Shown piece after piece: positions 21,249-29,282 of a stretch of 64,000 nt of DNA. The translations under genes and the position numbers were made by a program. The stretch lies in NCBI RefSeq assembly GCF_041022165.1, contig NZ_CP163302.1:1674001-1738000 (forward strand), given 5' to 3'. This stretch comes from Sinomonas sp. P10A9 (GTDB lineage Bacteria; Actinomycetota; Actinomycetes; Actinomycetales; Micrococcaceae). The notes beneath the pieces were generated by a model. The model was not told the origin of the DNA. It saw only the letters and a list, made by a program, of their open reading frames with translations, and searched no databases. Positions within the stretch are counted from its first letter, which is position 1. The number at the start of each line of letters is the position of its first letter.

Positions 21249-21713
21249 ATGTCATACACCGTAGATTTCAAGGAGGTCTCGAGGGTCGGTCTCGAGTCGT
21301 CCCCCGTCGTGGAGGCCCTCGCAGGACTCCGGGCCAATGAGTCCCGCTACTTCAAGAACAAGTACGACCACGACTTCACCGTTACGCCGGCCAGCGAGGC
21401 GCCCGAGACGCTCGAGTGGGTCAACCGGATCCTCGCCGAGGAGCGCAACCTCACGATTGCCTCCCGCCCGCTCGAGGTCACGTCCTTCGAGGTGGACGGC
21501 ATCAAGATGGCCTACGTGTTCTACGAGTCCGGACTCTCGATCAACGTCATGTACACGCTCGAGGACGGCGGCAAGAGGGCCGTGGGCTTCAAGCTCTCCC
21601 AGGGCATGGAGGTCCCCGAGGAACTCGCCGGCACCTTCAAGTTCGCGCGGCAGAAGTCCAAGCTCGCCGGGGAGATCCGCGGCTCGTACTTCGTGATCAA
21701 GGGCCAATACTGA
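21249..21713 (+). CDS. Conserved protein of unknown function
   Basis: 154 residues, soluble, no signal peptide or cysteine pair. It alternates charged and hydrophobic residues typical of an alpha/beta fold; I see no catalytic motif. The sequence around ESRYFKNKYDHDFTVTP and the C-terminal GSYFVIKGQY look conserved in character but I cannot name the family. The ECF41-type promoter for the next gene begins 6 bp after its stop, so it is probably a separate unit. Confidence 0.7.
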   Translation: MSYTVDFKEVSRVGLESSPVVEALAGLRANESRYFKNKYDHDFTVTPASEAPETLEWVNRILAEERNLTIASRPLEVTSFEVDGIKMAYVFYESGLSINVMYTLEDGGKRAVGFKLSQGMEVPEELAGTFKFARQKSKLAGEIRGSYFVIKGQY

Positions 21714-21718
21714 CCGAG

Positions 21719-21745
21719 TGTCACACTGCGCGGGCGGGCGGTGTC
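21719..21745 (+). promoter_or_regulatory. Probable ECF41 sigma-factor promoter
   Basis: TGTCACA (21719-21725), 16 bp, TGTC (21742-21745). The ECF41 consensus is TGTCACA-N16-CGTC, so the -35 is perfect, the spacer exact and the -10 differs at one base. It precedes the oxidoreductase-sigma pair, as expected for ECF41 autoregulation. Confidence 0.7.
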
Positions 21746-21794
21746 TTCTGGCCGGAATCCCGATAGGCGGGATCCGGAAACCCCAGGAGGGACT

Positions 21795-23003
21795 GTGGCT
21801 GAGAACACCGGCGCCGCGAACACGCGCGTCGTCGTCATCGGGGGCGGGTACGCCGGCACGATGGCGGCCAACCGGCTGACGCGGCGGGAGGGCGCCGCCG
21901 TGACGCTCATCAACCCCCGTCCGCAGTTCGTCGAGCGGATCCGCCTGCACCAGCTTGTAGGCGGGACGCACGACGCCGCCCACGACTTCCGCGACGTCCT
22001 CGCCGAGGGCGTCCGGCTGGTTCTCGACTCGGCGTCGCGGATCGACGCCGCCGAGCACGTCGTCCTGCTCGAATCGGGCGGGACAGTCGAGTACGACTAC
22101 CTCGTGTACGCCGTCGGCAGCTCGGGCGCGCGGCCCACGGTGCCCGGGGCAGCCGATTTCGCCCAGCCGCTCTCGACCCTCGAGGACGCCCGTCGTGCGC
22201 GCGCAGCGGTCGACGCCGCACCCGCGGCCGCCGCTGTGACGGTCGTGGGGGCCGGGCCCACCGGTATCGAGACCGCCGCCGAGCTCGCCGAGCGGGGACG
22301 CACAGTCACGCTCGTGACCGGCGGAGTCCTGGCCCCGTACTTCCACCCGGGGGCCCGCCGCGCGCTCGCCGCCCGCCTGTCGAGGCTGGGGGTGGAGGTG
22401 CTCGACGGCGCCGGCAGTCGGGCTGCCGAGGTGAGCCGCGCCGTCGTGCGCCTCGAGGATGGCCGCGAGGTGCGCAGCGACGTGACCCTCTGGACTGCGG
22501 GCTTCGCCGTTCCGGACCTTGCCGTCCGCAGCGGCCTGCGTACGGACGCGGCAGGTCGCCTCCTCACGGACGAGACACTCACGAGCGCGGACAGCCCGCG
22601 GATCGTGGCCGCCGGAGACTCGGCCGCGCCCTCGGGCGTGGCGTACAGGATGAGCTGCCAGGCCGCGCTTCCGCTCGGATCGCACGCCGCGGACACCGTG
22701 CTCGCGCGGATCGCGGGAGCGACACCGCGCGAGGTCGCCGTCGGGTTCGTCGCCCAATGTGTGAGCACGGGGCGGCGCGCCGGCCTCCTCCAGCTCGCGT
22801 CGAGCGACGACCATGCGAAGAAGTCCTTCGTCGGCGGGCGGAGCGGGGCCGCGCTCAAGGAGGCGATCTGCTGGTCGACCTACCAGGGGCTCCTCTTGGA
22901 GGCGAAGCACCCGGGGTCGGTCAACTGGGCCTTCATCAGGGACGGCCACCGCGCGGGTCTGCTCGAGGCATCCCACCGTCGGTACGTCGCGCGTACCGCG
23001 TAG
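21795..23003 (+). CDS. FAD-dependent pyridine nucleotide-disulphide oxidoreductase (NDH-2-like), ECF41 partner
   Basis: 402 residues from the GTG at 21795, which has AGGAGG 6 nt upstream. Two Rossmann folds: FAD-binding VVVIGGGYAGTMAANRL at the N-terminus and NAD(P)-binding VTVVGAGPTGIETAAEL at about residue 148; the FAD-closing DSPRIVAAGDSA is at about 266. There is no CxxC redox pair, so it resembles NDH-2/ferroredoxin-reductase-like (AIF-like) enzymes that pass electrons to quinones or other acceptors. Its position before an ECF41 sigma gene and behind an ECF41-type promoter matches the known habit of these sigma factors to pair with an oxidoreductase. Confidence 0.85.
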   Translation: MAENTGAANTRVVVIGGGYAGTMAANRLTRREGAAVTLINPRPQFVERIRLHQLVGGTHDAAHDFRDVLAEGVRLVLDSASRIDAAEHVVLLESGGTVEYDYLVYAVGSSGARPTVPGAADFAQPLSTLEDARRARAAVDAAPAAAAVTVVGAGPTGIETAAELAERGRTVTLVTGGVLAPYFHPGARRALAARLSRLGVEVLDGAGSRAAEVSRAVVRLEDGREVRSDVTLWTAGFAVPDLAVRSGLRTDAAGRLLTDETLTSADSPRIVAAGDSAAPSGVAYRMSCQAALPLGSHAADTVLARIAGATPREVAVGFVAQCVSTGRRAGLLQLASSDDHAKKSFVGGRSGAALKEAICWSTYQGLLLEAKHPGSVNWAFIRDGHRAGLLEASHRRYVARTA

Positions 23004-23029
23004 CGTAGGCGGGGGAGAGGGGAGGAACG

Positions 23030-23923
23030 ATGGGCGACAGCGTCATCGAGGGGGCCACCCTGGCGTTCACGCGCCATCGGAACCTGCTGTTCACGGTCGC
23101 CTACGAGATGCTCGGCTCGGCCGCGGACGCCGAGGATGTCCTCCAGGAGACCTGGCTGCGGTGGGTCAAGGCTCATCTTGACGAGGTACGGGACGAGCGG
23201 GCGTACCTGGTCCGGATCACCACCCGCCAGGCACTCAACCGACTGCGTACCCTGAGCCGGCGTAGGGAAACCTACGTCGGGCCGTGGCTGCCCGAGCCCC
23301 TCCTGACCTCACCGGACGTGGCGGAAGACGTCGAGCTCGCCGAGAGCCTCTCCATGGCCCTCATGCTCGTCCTCGAGACGCTCACCCCGACCGAACGGGC
23401 GGTGTTCGTGCTGCGGGAGGTCTTCGACGTCGGCTACGACGAGATCGCAGCCGCCGTCGACAAGAGCCCCGCGGCGGTGCGGCAGATCGCGCACCGGGCC
23501 AGGCAGAGCGTCGAGGCCCGGAGGCCCCGCGAGAAGGCTGCCCCGGCAGAGGTCCGGGCGGCGCTTGTGTCCTTCCAGCGCGCCGTGGAGACCGGGGACA
23601 TCCAAGGGCTGCTCGATGTGCTGGCACCGGACGTGGTCCTCATCTCCGACGGCGGCGGGCTCCGGCAGGCGGCTCTGAGGCCCATCCTCGGGGCCGAGAA
23701 GGTGCTCCGGTTCTTCGCCGGGATCATGGCCAAGGCCCCTGGCCCAGTCACCGGCGAGCCCGCACAGGTCAACGGCACGCCCGGCCTGCTCATGTCCGTC
23801 GGCGGCGAGGTCGACGGCGTCATGGCGGTCCGCATCGAGGGCTCCCGGGTCACGGCGATCTACTACGTCCGCAACCCCGAGAAGCTCTCGGGCCTGAATC
23901 GCAGGACCAGGCTCGCCCGATAG
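23030..23923 (+). CDS. ECF sigma factor of group ECF41 (SigJ-like)
   Basis: 297 residues. Sigma-70 region 2 (about residues 10-75, DAEDVLQETWLRW) and region 4 (about 110-160, LTPTERAVFVLREVFDVGYDEIA) are followed by a SnoaL-like C-terminal domain (about 175-290) that replaces an anti-sigma factor. The ECF41 signatures are present: WLPEP at 86-90 in the linker, DGGG at 207-210 and NPEKL near 280. In studied members the C-terminal domain both activates and inhibits the sigma. GGGGAGGAACG precedes the ATG. Likely drives its own operon through the promoter at 21719. Confidence 0.92.
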   Translation: MGDSVIEGATLAFTRHRNLLFTVAYEMLGSAADAEDVLQETWLRWVKAHLDEVRDERAYLVRITTRQALNRLRTLSRRRETYVGPWLPEPLLTSPDVAEDVELAESLSMALMLVLETLTPTERAVFVLREVFDVGYDEIAAAVDKSPAAVRQIAHRARQSVEARRPREKAAPAEVRAALVSFQRAVETGDIQGLLDVLAPDVVLISDGGGLRQAALRPILGAEKVLRFFAGIMAKAPGPVTGEPAQVNGTPGLLMSVGGEVDGVMAVRIEGSRVTAIYYVRNPEKLSGLNRRTRLAR

Positions 23924-23975
23924 CGCCGTCAGAACGGATCGGCCCGACCGCCCCCTACGCGCCCGGAGAGGCCGG

Positions 23976-24635
23976 TCACTTCCGGGACGCACCGGCGGTC
24001 CACCAGCACAAGGCAACCACGGCGCCGTCGTGCGCTCGAAACTCTGCTGCCAGCGCGCCGTCGCAGCCGAGCCGCTCGTCGAGGACGACCCCGGCCGACC
24101 CCACGTCCCAGTTGGTCGCGAGCCTGGCGTCGGGCCAGTCCATCGGCACCCTGAGGACCGGGAAGACGCACTTGTAGACGGCCTCGCGGAGGGCGAAGCA
24201 GACAGTTGCGACGTACTCCGCGGGTGCGCCCGGCGGAGCCGCTTGGGCGTCGTCGGGCATGACGACACGTTGCCACAGAGCGGCGTGCCGCGGCCGCACA
24301 ACCTCGACGTCCACGCCGACGCCGCGCACCCCGGAGCGCGTCCACGCGGCAGCGGCGGCCGCCCACGGCGCGGAATGGGAGATGCTCCCCGCAACGCCGG
24401 CCGGCCACACCGGGCAGCCATCTGCATCGGCGCCGATGGGAACGCGCTCGAGGCCCGGGCCACCGAGGAGTCCGAGGGCGGCCCGGGCCGCGGCCCTGCC
24501 GTGCTCGTGTTCATTGCTGCGGTGGGGGCGCCCCCGACCGTCTCCGCCGTGGCGCCGCAGCACGGCGATCCGGCCGGGAAAGCCCTCCGAGGCGGCGGCG
24601 GTGAAGCCGTCCCCGCCCTCAGCCGCGGCCGACAC
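23976..24635 (-). CDS. 4'-phosphopantetheinyl transferase (EntD/Sfp superfamily), last gene of the polyene-type operon
   Basis: About 219 residues if GTG at 24635 is used; that start overlaps the upstream gene by 17 bp, and later GTG codons (24563) are possible. Motifs: GSISHSAPWAAAA (SxSH), GVGVDVEVVRP (Mg2+-binding GVDxE) and FALREAVYKCVFP (the KEA-YK region, with Arg for the first Lys). EntD-like enzymes activate carrier proteins of siderophore and polyketide systems. As the seventh gene of an operon that begins with an ACP, its client is very likely that ACP. It is convergent with the ECF41 gene. Confidence 0.78.
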   Translation of the reverse strand: MSAAAEGGDGFTAAASEGFPGRIAVLRRHGGDGRGRPHRSNEHEHGRAAARAALGLLGGPGLERVPIGADADGCPVWPAGVAGSISHSAPWAAAAAAWTRSGVRGVGVDVEVVRPRHAALWQRVVMPDDAQAAPPGAPAEYVATVCFALREAVYKCVFPVLRVPMDWPDARLATNWDVGSAGVVLDERLGCDGALAAEFRAHDGAVVALCWWTAGASRK

Positions 24636-25293
24636 GGAGTCGTCCGACGGCGCGAGCGCGCCGCAGCGTCGTTGCCCCACCCACTGCGATGAAGAATGCA
24701 GTCGCCGCCGCACTCACGCTCCAGACCCCGGCCGGAGTCCACGGCTCGGCGCCGGGCAGGGCAGGGAGATAGGCGTAGCCAAGTGGGGGAGGGCCGGACC
24801 AAGGCGGGTACCCGAGGAGCGCGAAGTACACGACGTCCTCCACGAAACACGCGTGGAGCCCGATCACCGCGAGGAAGAGCAGCCGCGCATCGAGCTGGCC
24901 CGCGGCGCCGTTCCGGAGCATTGCGAGCGTGCGCTGCGGGACGGCGACACCCCACAGCGCCACCCAGTACGCGATCACCCAGCCCTGACCGTCCTCGAAC
25001 CGCCAGGGGAGGATCCCGTGGGTGCCGGGAGCCAGATGTTCGCCCATCGCGAGTACGTCCAGGCCCGCGTCGGCGACGAGAAGGGCGATGTTGACGATGG
25101 TGAACGACGCCGGCCCTCGCGTCCAGCGCGCCGCGGCGAGGCTCGCGGCGGCCCAGACGACGGCCGCGGGCACAAAGAGGTCCAGCCCGGCCTTCGCGTG
25201 CAGTACGAGAACCGAGGCGACCCCGGCCGCGACGAGGAAGGCCCTCGCATGGCCGGGGTCGCCCCGCGGAGCGGCGATGTGCTGGCTGCTCAC
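24619..25293 (-). CDS. Multi-spanning membrane protein of unknown function
   Basis: 224 residues from a GTG that overlaps the acyltransferase stop (GTGA). Five or six hydrophobic stretches are visible (AFLVAAGVASVLVLHA, LFVPAAVVWAAASLAAA, FTIVNIALLVADAGLDVLA, GWVIAYWVALWGVAV, LFLAVIGLHACFVEDVVYFALL, VWSVSAAATAFFIAVGG). Charged residues inside or next to helices (HACFVEDVVYF, EHLAPGTHGILPW) hint at an active site rather than mere anchoring. I do not recognise the family. Between the PlsC-like acyltransferase and the phosphopantetheinyl transferase, it could be a membrane tailoring enzyme or transport partner for the lipid product. Confidence 0.75.
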   Translation of the reverse strand: MSSQHIAAPRGDPGHARAFLVAAGVASVLVLHAKAGLDLFVPAAVVWAAASLAAARWTRGPASFTIVNIALLVADAGLDVLAMGEHLAPGTHGILPWRFEDGQGWVIAYWVALWGVAVPQRTLAMLRNGAAGQLDARLLFLAVIGLHACFVEDVVYFALLGYPPWSGPPPLGYAYLPALPGAEPWTPAGVWSVSAAATAFFIAVGGATTLRRARAVGRLRVGRG

Positions 25294-26495
25294 CGCGCGG
25301 CCGCGGAAGGGACCTCGCCGCCGCGGAGTTCCGCGAGCAGCTCCCTGCCGCGTTGGATCCGCAGGCGGTCGGCGGCCGCGGGATCGAGCTGGAGGAACAG
25401 CTCGAGCCAACGTGCCGCCTCCTGCGGCCGGCCGGCGTCCCGGAAGACGAGCGCGGTGTGGAGCGCGTTGCGGTGGTCCTGAGTGAGCGAGACCGCCACT
25501 CGATGTCCCATGGCTGCAGCGACGCGGTCGCCGCCGAGCCACCCGGGGAGGCGCTCCATGAGCGATGCCCAGACGTGCCACGCGAGAGCATTGCCCGGTA
25601 GCCGCCGCACGGACCGCCAGATGAGACGCCTGCTCCGCAGGGCCCACGCGAGCTGCGCGAACGGGTTGCGGGTGAACCCCGCCATCTGCCCCGCGGCCCG
25701 GCCCCGCTCGAGGTCCGCATAGTCGCAGCGCACCCCTCGCGTCACGAGCAGCGCACGCCTGAACAGCTCCTCGGCCTCGCCGCTCTGTGCCCGGAACGCG
25801 CGCTCCACGAGGGCGTGGGCCGCGGCAGCACGCGAACCCCGGCGGGCGGGCCCGGGGGCCGGGGCGAACTCGGGGGCCACAAACGCCGGCCACTGCCCGG
25901 TCTGCCCCGCGATGCGGGCGAATACGCGCAGGATGAACTCCTGGCCCGCGGCCCGCCCCGCCTCGGGGGGAGCCAGCGGGGAGGCCACGTTGACCGCGAT
26001 CCGACGGCGCCTGCGCGGCCAGCGCGAGCCGACCGGCAGAACCTCGTTGACACCGAAGAGGCCCACCGGGACCACCGGTACTCCGGCCTCGGCGGCGAGC
26101 GTCGCGAGACCGCGCCGCGGTGCGCGGAGCCAGCCGTCACGGCTGCGCGTGCCCTCGGCGTACATGACCAGCACGCCGCCGTCCGCGAGGACCTTCCGAG
26201 CGGCCTCAAACGCGTCCATGTCCGCCCCGCCCCGCTCCACCGGAATCCCGCCGCCCCGGCGGTTGAACCAGGCCGAAAGCGGAGAGTCGAAGAGCTCGGA
26301 CTTCGAGAGGAACTTCGGGTACGGAAGGCCGTTGCACAGGAGCCACCACGCGAGGACCACGTGGTCGAAGTAGCTCGTGTGGTTAGCCGTGACGATGAAC
26401 GGCGCGGCAGGCGGCTTGTCGCCGAGGACTCCGATCACCCGACGGTCCACCCAGGCCTTGAGGACGAGGAGCAGGAGCCTCTTGAGGTAGCTCAC
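25290..26495 (-). CDS. PlsC-like 1-acylglycerol-phosphate acyltransferase family protein with C-terminal extension
   Basis: 401 residues from the GTG at 26495, which overlaps the ribB stop (GTGA). The PlsC domain (about residues 30-215) has the catalytic HX4D as NHTSYFD and the substrate motif YAEGTRS; the RGGGIPVERGG block is the third conserved motif. The last 170 residues are helical and Ala/Arg-rich with a TPR-like tail (ALHTALVFRDAGRPQEAARWLE) and are not part of PlsC. Such acyltransferases move an acyl chain from ACP or CoA to a lipid head group; in aryl polyene loci a similar enzyme anchors the polyene in the membrane, which is the role I infer here. Confidence 0.85.
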   Translation of the reverse strand: MSYLKRLLLLVLKAWVDRRVIGVLGDKPPAAPFIVTANHTSYFDHVVLAWWLLCNGLPYPKFLSKSELFDSPLSAWFNRRGGGIPVERGGADMDAFEAARKVLADGGVLVMYAEGTRSRDGWLRAPRRGLATLAAEAGVPVVPVGLFGVNEVLPVGSRWPRRRRRIAVNVASPLAPPEAGRAAGQEFILRVFARIAGQTGQWPAFVAPEFAPAPGPARRGSRAAAAHALVERAFRAQSGEAEELFRRALLVTRGVRCDYADLERGRAAGQMAGFTRNPFAQLAWALRSRRLIWRSVRRLPGNALAWHVWASLMERLPGWLGGDRVAAAMGHRVAVSLTQDHRNALHTALVFRDAGRPQEAARWLELFLQLDPAAADRLRIQRGRELLAELRGGEVPSAAAR

Positions 26496-27142
26496 TCGGC
26501 CACTGCCAACTCGAGCTCGTCGGTGACCCGGGCGAGCCGGGCCTGGACGACGTCTTCGACCGTCACCGTGGTGAGGGAGTGGACGCGGGCGAATTCGGCG
26601 AGCTCGGCATCCCGGGCCATGTGCCCGTCGTCCGCGATGATCTCGACGATCACCGCCGCCTTGCGCAGGCCCGCGAGGGCACACAGGTCAGTGGAGGCCT
26701 CTGTGTGGCCGCGCCGGGCCAGCACGCCGGCCGGCCGTGCGACGAGCGGGAAGATGTGGCCGGGGCGCCGCAGCGTGTCGGGCGCGAGGTTCTCGTCCAG
26801 GATGACGCGGATCGTCTCGGCCCGGTCGAAGGCGGAGATGCCGGTCGTGACCCCGAAGTGGGGGGCGGCGTCGACTGACACCGTGAAGGCCGTCCCCAGA
26901 TGATCCTCGTTGCGCTGGACCATGGGGGCCAGCTCCTTGGCCTCGGCGATGGACCGATCGACAGCGACGCAGATGAGTCCGCGGGCTTCGCGTGCCATGA
27001 AGTTGATCTGCTCCCCGGTCACGAGCTCAGCGGCGGCCACGAGGTCTCCCTCGTTCTCCCGGTCGGCGTCGTCCACGACCAGGATCATGTGGCCGCGGCG
27101 GAGATCGTCGAGGGCCCGTTCGAAATTCTCGGCATCAAACAT
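26492..27142 (-). CDS. ribB: 3,4-dihydroxy-2-butanone-4-phosphate synthase, stand-alone
   Basis: 216 residues. RibB turns ribulose 5-phosphate into 3,4-dihydroxy-2-butanone 4-phosphate plus formate, normally for riboflavin. Catalytic and Mg2+ residues are kept: DDADRENEGDL (residues 24-34), RRGHTEASTDLCALAG at about 143-158 and the closing Glu near IIADDGHMAR. There is no fused GTP cyclohydrolase II and no other rib gene or FMN riboswitch near, unlike the usual ribAB operon. The ATG at 27142 has GGGAG upstream. Being translationally coupled to the acyltransferase, it probably serves the biosynthetic locus, either feeding flavin or giving a four-carbon building block. Confidence 0.9.
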   Translation of the reverse strand: MFDAENFERALDDLRRGHMILVVDDADRENEGDLVAAAELVTGEQINFMAREARGLICVAVDRSIAEAKELAPMVQRNEDHLGTAFTVSVDAAPHFGVTTGISAFDRAETIRVILDENLAPDTLRRPGHIFPLVARPAGVLARRGHTEASTDLCALAGLRKAAVIVEIIADDGHMARDAELAEFARVHSLTTVTVEDVVQARLARVTDELELAVAE

Positions 27143-27164
27143 GGTGTGCTCCCTGGAAGTAGTT

Positions 27165-28052
27165 CTAGCTGAAACTGAGGATGTCCGGAGATGTCCAGTC
27201 GACGAATGACTGCTCGTCGAACAATTCCGCAGCGTGTCCGCGCTCGACCGCCATTTCGACATATTTCACGAGGGTCTTGATGCCCTTGCTTTCGGGATGG
27301 ATCTCGGCGAGCCTCCGGAAATTCTCAAGGCCCTTGGTGAATTTCGCGCCAGAATCCGTGGAGTGCTCGAGGTGGAGGTTCTTCGCCGCGGTGGTGAGGC
27401 GGATGCCGACGCCTGCGAGCTGCGCGCGGTAACCGAATTCCGTGTCCTCGGCGCCCCAGCGGGTGCCGAAGGATTCGTCGAACCCGCCGACCTGCTCGAA
27501 CGACGAGCGGCGCAGCGCGAGGTTGCTCGTGCAGGTCTGGAGGAAGCGGTAGTGGTGGTCGGGGCTCGCGGCGAGAGCGTCGAGCGTCCACTTCTCGGCC
27601 ACGGTCATCCGGGCGCTCGACCAGACCTCGGCATAGAGTGCAGCGTCGGCGCGCCGACCGAGGAAGGAGGGCACGACGTCGACCGGTACCGCCCAGCGCT
27701 CCCCGCGGGAGAGGACGTCCCCCGCCGCGCACGCCTCGACATGGCGGGCGACGAAGCCCGGGGCGGGCACCATGTCGTCATCGTTGAAGATCAGGACATC
27801 GCCGCGGGCCGCGGCGGCGGCGCGGTTCCGTGCCGCGCCGGCCCCGCCCCGAGGGCCCGACACGTACACCAGCCGGTAGGGGACCTCGGCCTCCAGTGAG
27901 GCGAGGGCCTCCGCTGTGCCGTCCGTCGAGCCGTCGTCGCACACGACGACCTCAAAGTCGGGGACAGCCTGGTGCGCGAAGGCCTCGAGCATGAGCACGA
28001 GGCGCTCTCGCTTGTTGTGGGTTGGAACGATCACGGAGGCCTGAGGAGTCAT
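27165..28052 (-). CDS. Family 2 glycosyltransferase
   Basis: 295 residues, GT-A fold: N-terminal ASVIVPTHNKRERLVLML nucleotide-sugar-binding strand, VVVCDDGSTDGTAEALAS, the metal-binding DxD as IFNDDDMV at about residues 98-105, and WGAEDTEFGYRAQLAG, the ED acceptor/catalytic base motif of GT2 enzymes. No membrane helix, so a soluble, inverting transferase. ATG at 28052 overlaps the ketoreductase stop (ATGA). It would add a sugar to the polyketide or fatty product, or to its glycerol-type anchor. Confidence 0.88.
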   Translation of the reverse strand: MTPQASVIVPTHNKRERLVLMLEAFAHQAVPDFEVVVCDDGSTDGTAEALASLEAEVPYRLVYVSGPRGGAGAARNRAAAAARGDVLIFNDDDMVPAPGFVARHVEACAAGDVLSRGERWAVPVDVVPSFLGRRADAALYAEVWSSARMTVAEKWTLDALAASPDHHYRFLQTCTSNLALRRSSFEQVGGFDESFGTRWGAEDTEFGYRAQLAGVGIRLTTAAKNLHLEHSTDSGAKFTKGLENFRRLAEIHPESKGIKTLVKYVEMAVERGHAAELFDEQSFVDWTSPDILSFS

Positions 28053-28810
28053 GCCGACGTCCCCCCGTCCACCGTGACGACCGTCCCATGGAGGTACTCG
28101 GCGTTCTCGCCCGCGAGGAAGCCCACGACACGGGCCACCTCCTCGGCGGTCGCGAAGCGGCCCAGCGGGACCTGATCGGTGAAGGCCTTGCGCGTCGTCT
28201 CGTCGAAGTCCTCGATCATGGGGGTCTCGACGAATCCCGGCGCCACAGCATTGACCCGGATCCCGAACCGCCCGACTTCGACCGCGAAGGACTTCGTGAG
28301 CGAGACGATGGCGGCCTTGGTGCTCGCGTAGACGCTCCGGCCGGGGGAGTTGACCGTTGCGGCGATCGACGCGACGTTGATGATCCGTCCTCGGCGGTGG
28401 TACGCCATATCGCGGGCCAGGACGCGCATGGCGATCCACGGCGCCGTGACGTTGACTTGGTACTGCCGCGCGAAGCGCTCGGTGTCCACGTCGATGCACA
28501 GCGCATCGTCGCTGACTCCGGCCGCGTTGACGAGTAGGTCGATCGGCTCGCTCTCGACGAGCGATCCGAGAGTTGCCTCCCAAGCGGCCGAGTCGGTGAG
28601 GTCGGCCCGTATGGTACGCACGCTCGCTCCCACACCTTCGAGCTCACGCTCGAGGTCGCGGGCGGCGTCGGCCTGGCTCCCGTAGGTGAAGATGATCCGC
28701 TCGCACGAAGGCGCGAGCTCCCGGATGACGGCGGCGCCGATCCCGCCCGTGCCGCCCACGACGAGCGCCGTGCGTGGTGGCCCGAGCGGGGCGGCCGGGC
28801 GGCGCGTCAC
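28049..28810 (-). CDS. 3-oxoacyl-ACP reductase-like short-chain dehydrogenase (KR)
   Basis: 253 residues, classical SDR: cofactor motif VVGGTGGIGAAV (TGxxxGIG-like) near residues 17-28, NAAG at about 90-95, catalytic Ser in NVASIAATVNSPG, YASTKAA (YxxxK) and the C-terminal VDGG of FabG-like reductases. GTG start at 28810 overlaps the ACP stop (GTGA). With the dehydratase and ketosynthases across the divergent promoter it would provide the ketoreduction step of each extension cycle. Confidence 0.88.
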   Translation of the reverse strand: MTRRPAAPLGPPRTALVVGGTGGIGAAVIRELAPSCERIIFTYGSQADAARDLERELEGVGASVRTIRADLTDSAAWEATLGSLVESEPIDLLVNAAGVSDDALCIDVDTERFARQYQVNVTAPWIAMRVLARDMAYHRRGRIINVASIAATVNSPGRSVYASTKAAIVSLTKSFAVEVGRFGIRVNAVAPGFVETPMIEDFDETTRKAFTDQVPLGRFATAEEVARVVGFLAGENAEYLHGTVVTVDGGTSA

Positions 28811-29061
28811 TTGACGCCGGCGAGAGACTGCTCGCTGCAGAAGTCGAAGAGCGACTGCAGGGACTCGAACGCGGCGGTGTCATTCTGGGTGATCTTGACC
28901 CGGTACGTCCGCTCGATGCCGATGGCTACCTCGAGAAGGTCAACCGAATCGAGGCCAAGGTCATTCTGGAGCGAATCCTCGGGCTGGATATCGCCCGGTT
29001 CCATATCCAGGCCGAGTCGGGAGATCATGAGGTCCTTGAGGCCGTCGATCGTGATTTCCAT
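28807..29061 (-). CDS. Acyl carrier protein
   Basis: 84 residues, acidic, with the phosphopantetheine Ser in LGLDSVDLLEVAIGIE at about residue 38. The DSLQNDLGLDSVDLLE arrangement is that of FAS/PKS carrier proteins. First gene of the leftward operon; a GGAAAGG ribosome site lies before the ATG. Its partners are the KR it overlaps, the KS/CLF pair and the dehydratase on the other strand, and the phosphopantetheinyl transferase at the end of its own operon. Confidence 0.92.
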   Translation of the reverse strand: MEITIDGLKDLMISRLGLDMEPGDIQPEDSLQNDLGLDSVDLLEVAIGIERTYRVKITQNDTAAFESLQSLFDFCSEQSLAGVK

Positions 29062-29145
29062 GATGAATTTCGCCTTTCCCGCTAATCCGTCGGGACGCTG
29101 TTCTGTCGGGGAGTTCCGCGAGGAGTTGTCCGCGGTGCGCTCTGG

Positions 29146-29175
29146 ACTCTACCCACGGTCCCGACTGATGGTCAC
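29146..29175 (-). promoter_or_regulatory. Candidate promoter of the leftward (ACP) operon
   Basis: On the minus strand GTGACC (29175-29170), an 18-bp spacer and TAGAGT (29151-29146). Transcription would start about 80 nt before the ACP ATG. Confidence 0.4.
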
Positions 29176-29176
29176 C

Positions 29177-29214
29177 CCGCAGAAACACCGGGTTCTGACC
29201 TGCAGTTTCTGCGG
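29177..29214. promoter_or_regulatory. Perfect 10-bp inverted repeat in the divergent intergenic region
   Basis: CCGCAGAAAC (29177-29186) and GTTTCTGCGG (29205-29214) are exact reverse complements 18 bp apart. The element lies between the two candidate promoters, its left arm touching the leftward -35. This geometry suits an activator or repressor controlling both operons at once. The 221-bp intergenic region holds nothing else recognised. Confidence 0.55.
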
Positions 29215-29227
29215 TGCCGCGGCGTGT

Positions 29228-29257
29228 TTGCCCGCGGATACCGTGAGTCGACAACGT
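29228..29257 (+). promoter_or_regulatory. Candidate promoter of the rightward (ABC-DH-CLF-KS) operon
   Basis: TTGCCC (29228-29233), an 18-bp spacer and CAACGT (29252-29257), about 20 nt before the GTG of the ABC ATPase gene. The -10 is weak. Confidence 0.3.
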
Positions 29258-29282
29258 GCAGTTCCAATACGAGAGGGAACCA

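Noticed and set aside
27143..27164. FMN riboswitch before ribB
   Set aside because: Only 22 bp separate ribB from the glycosyltransferase gene; no room for the RFN element.
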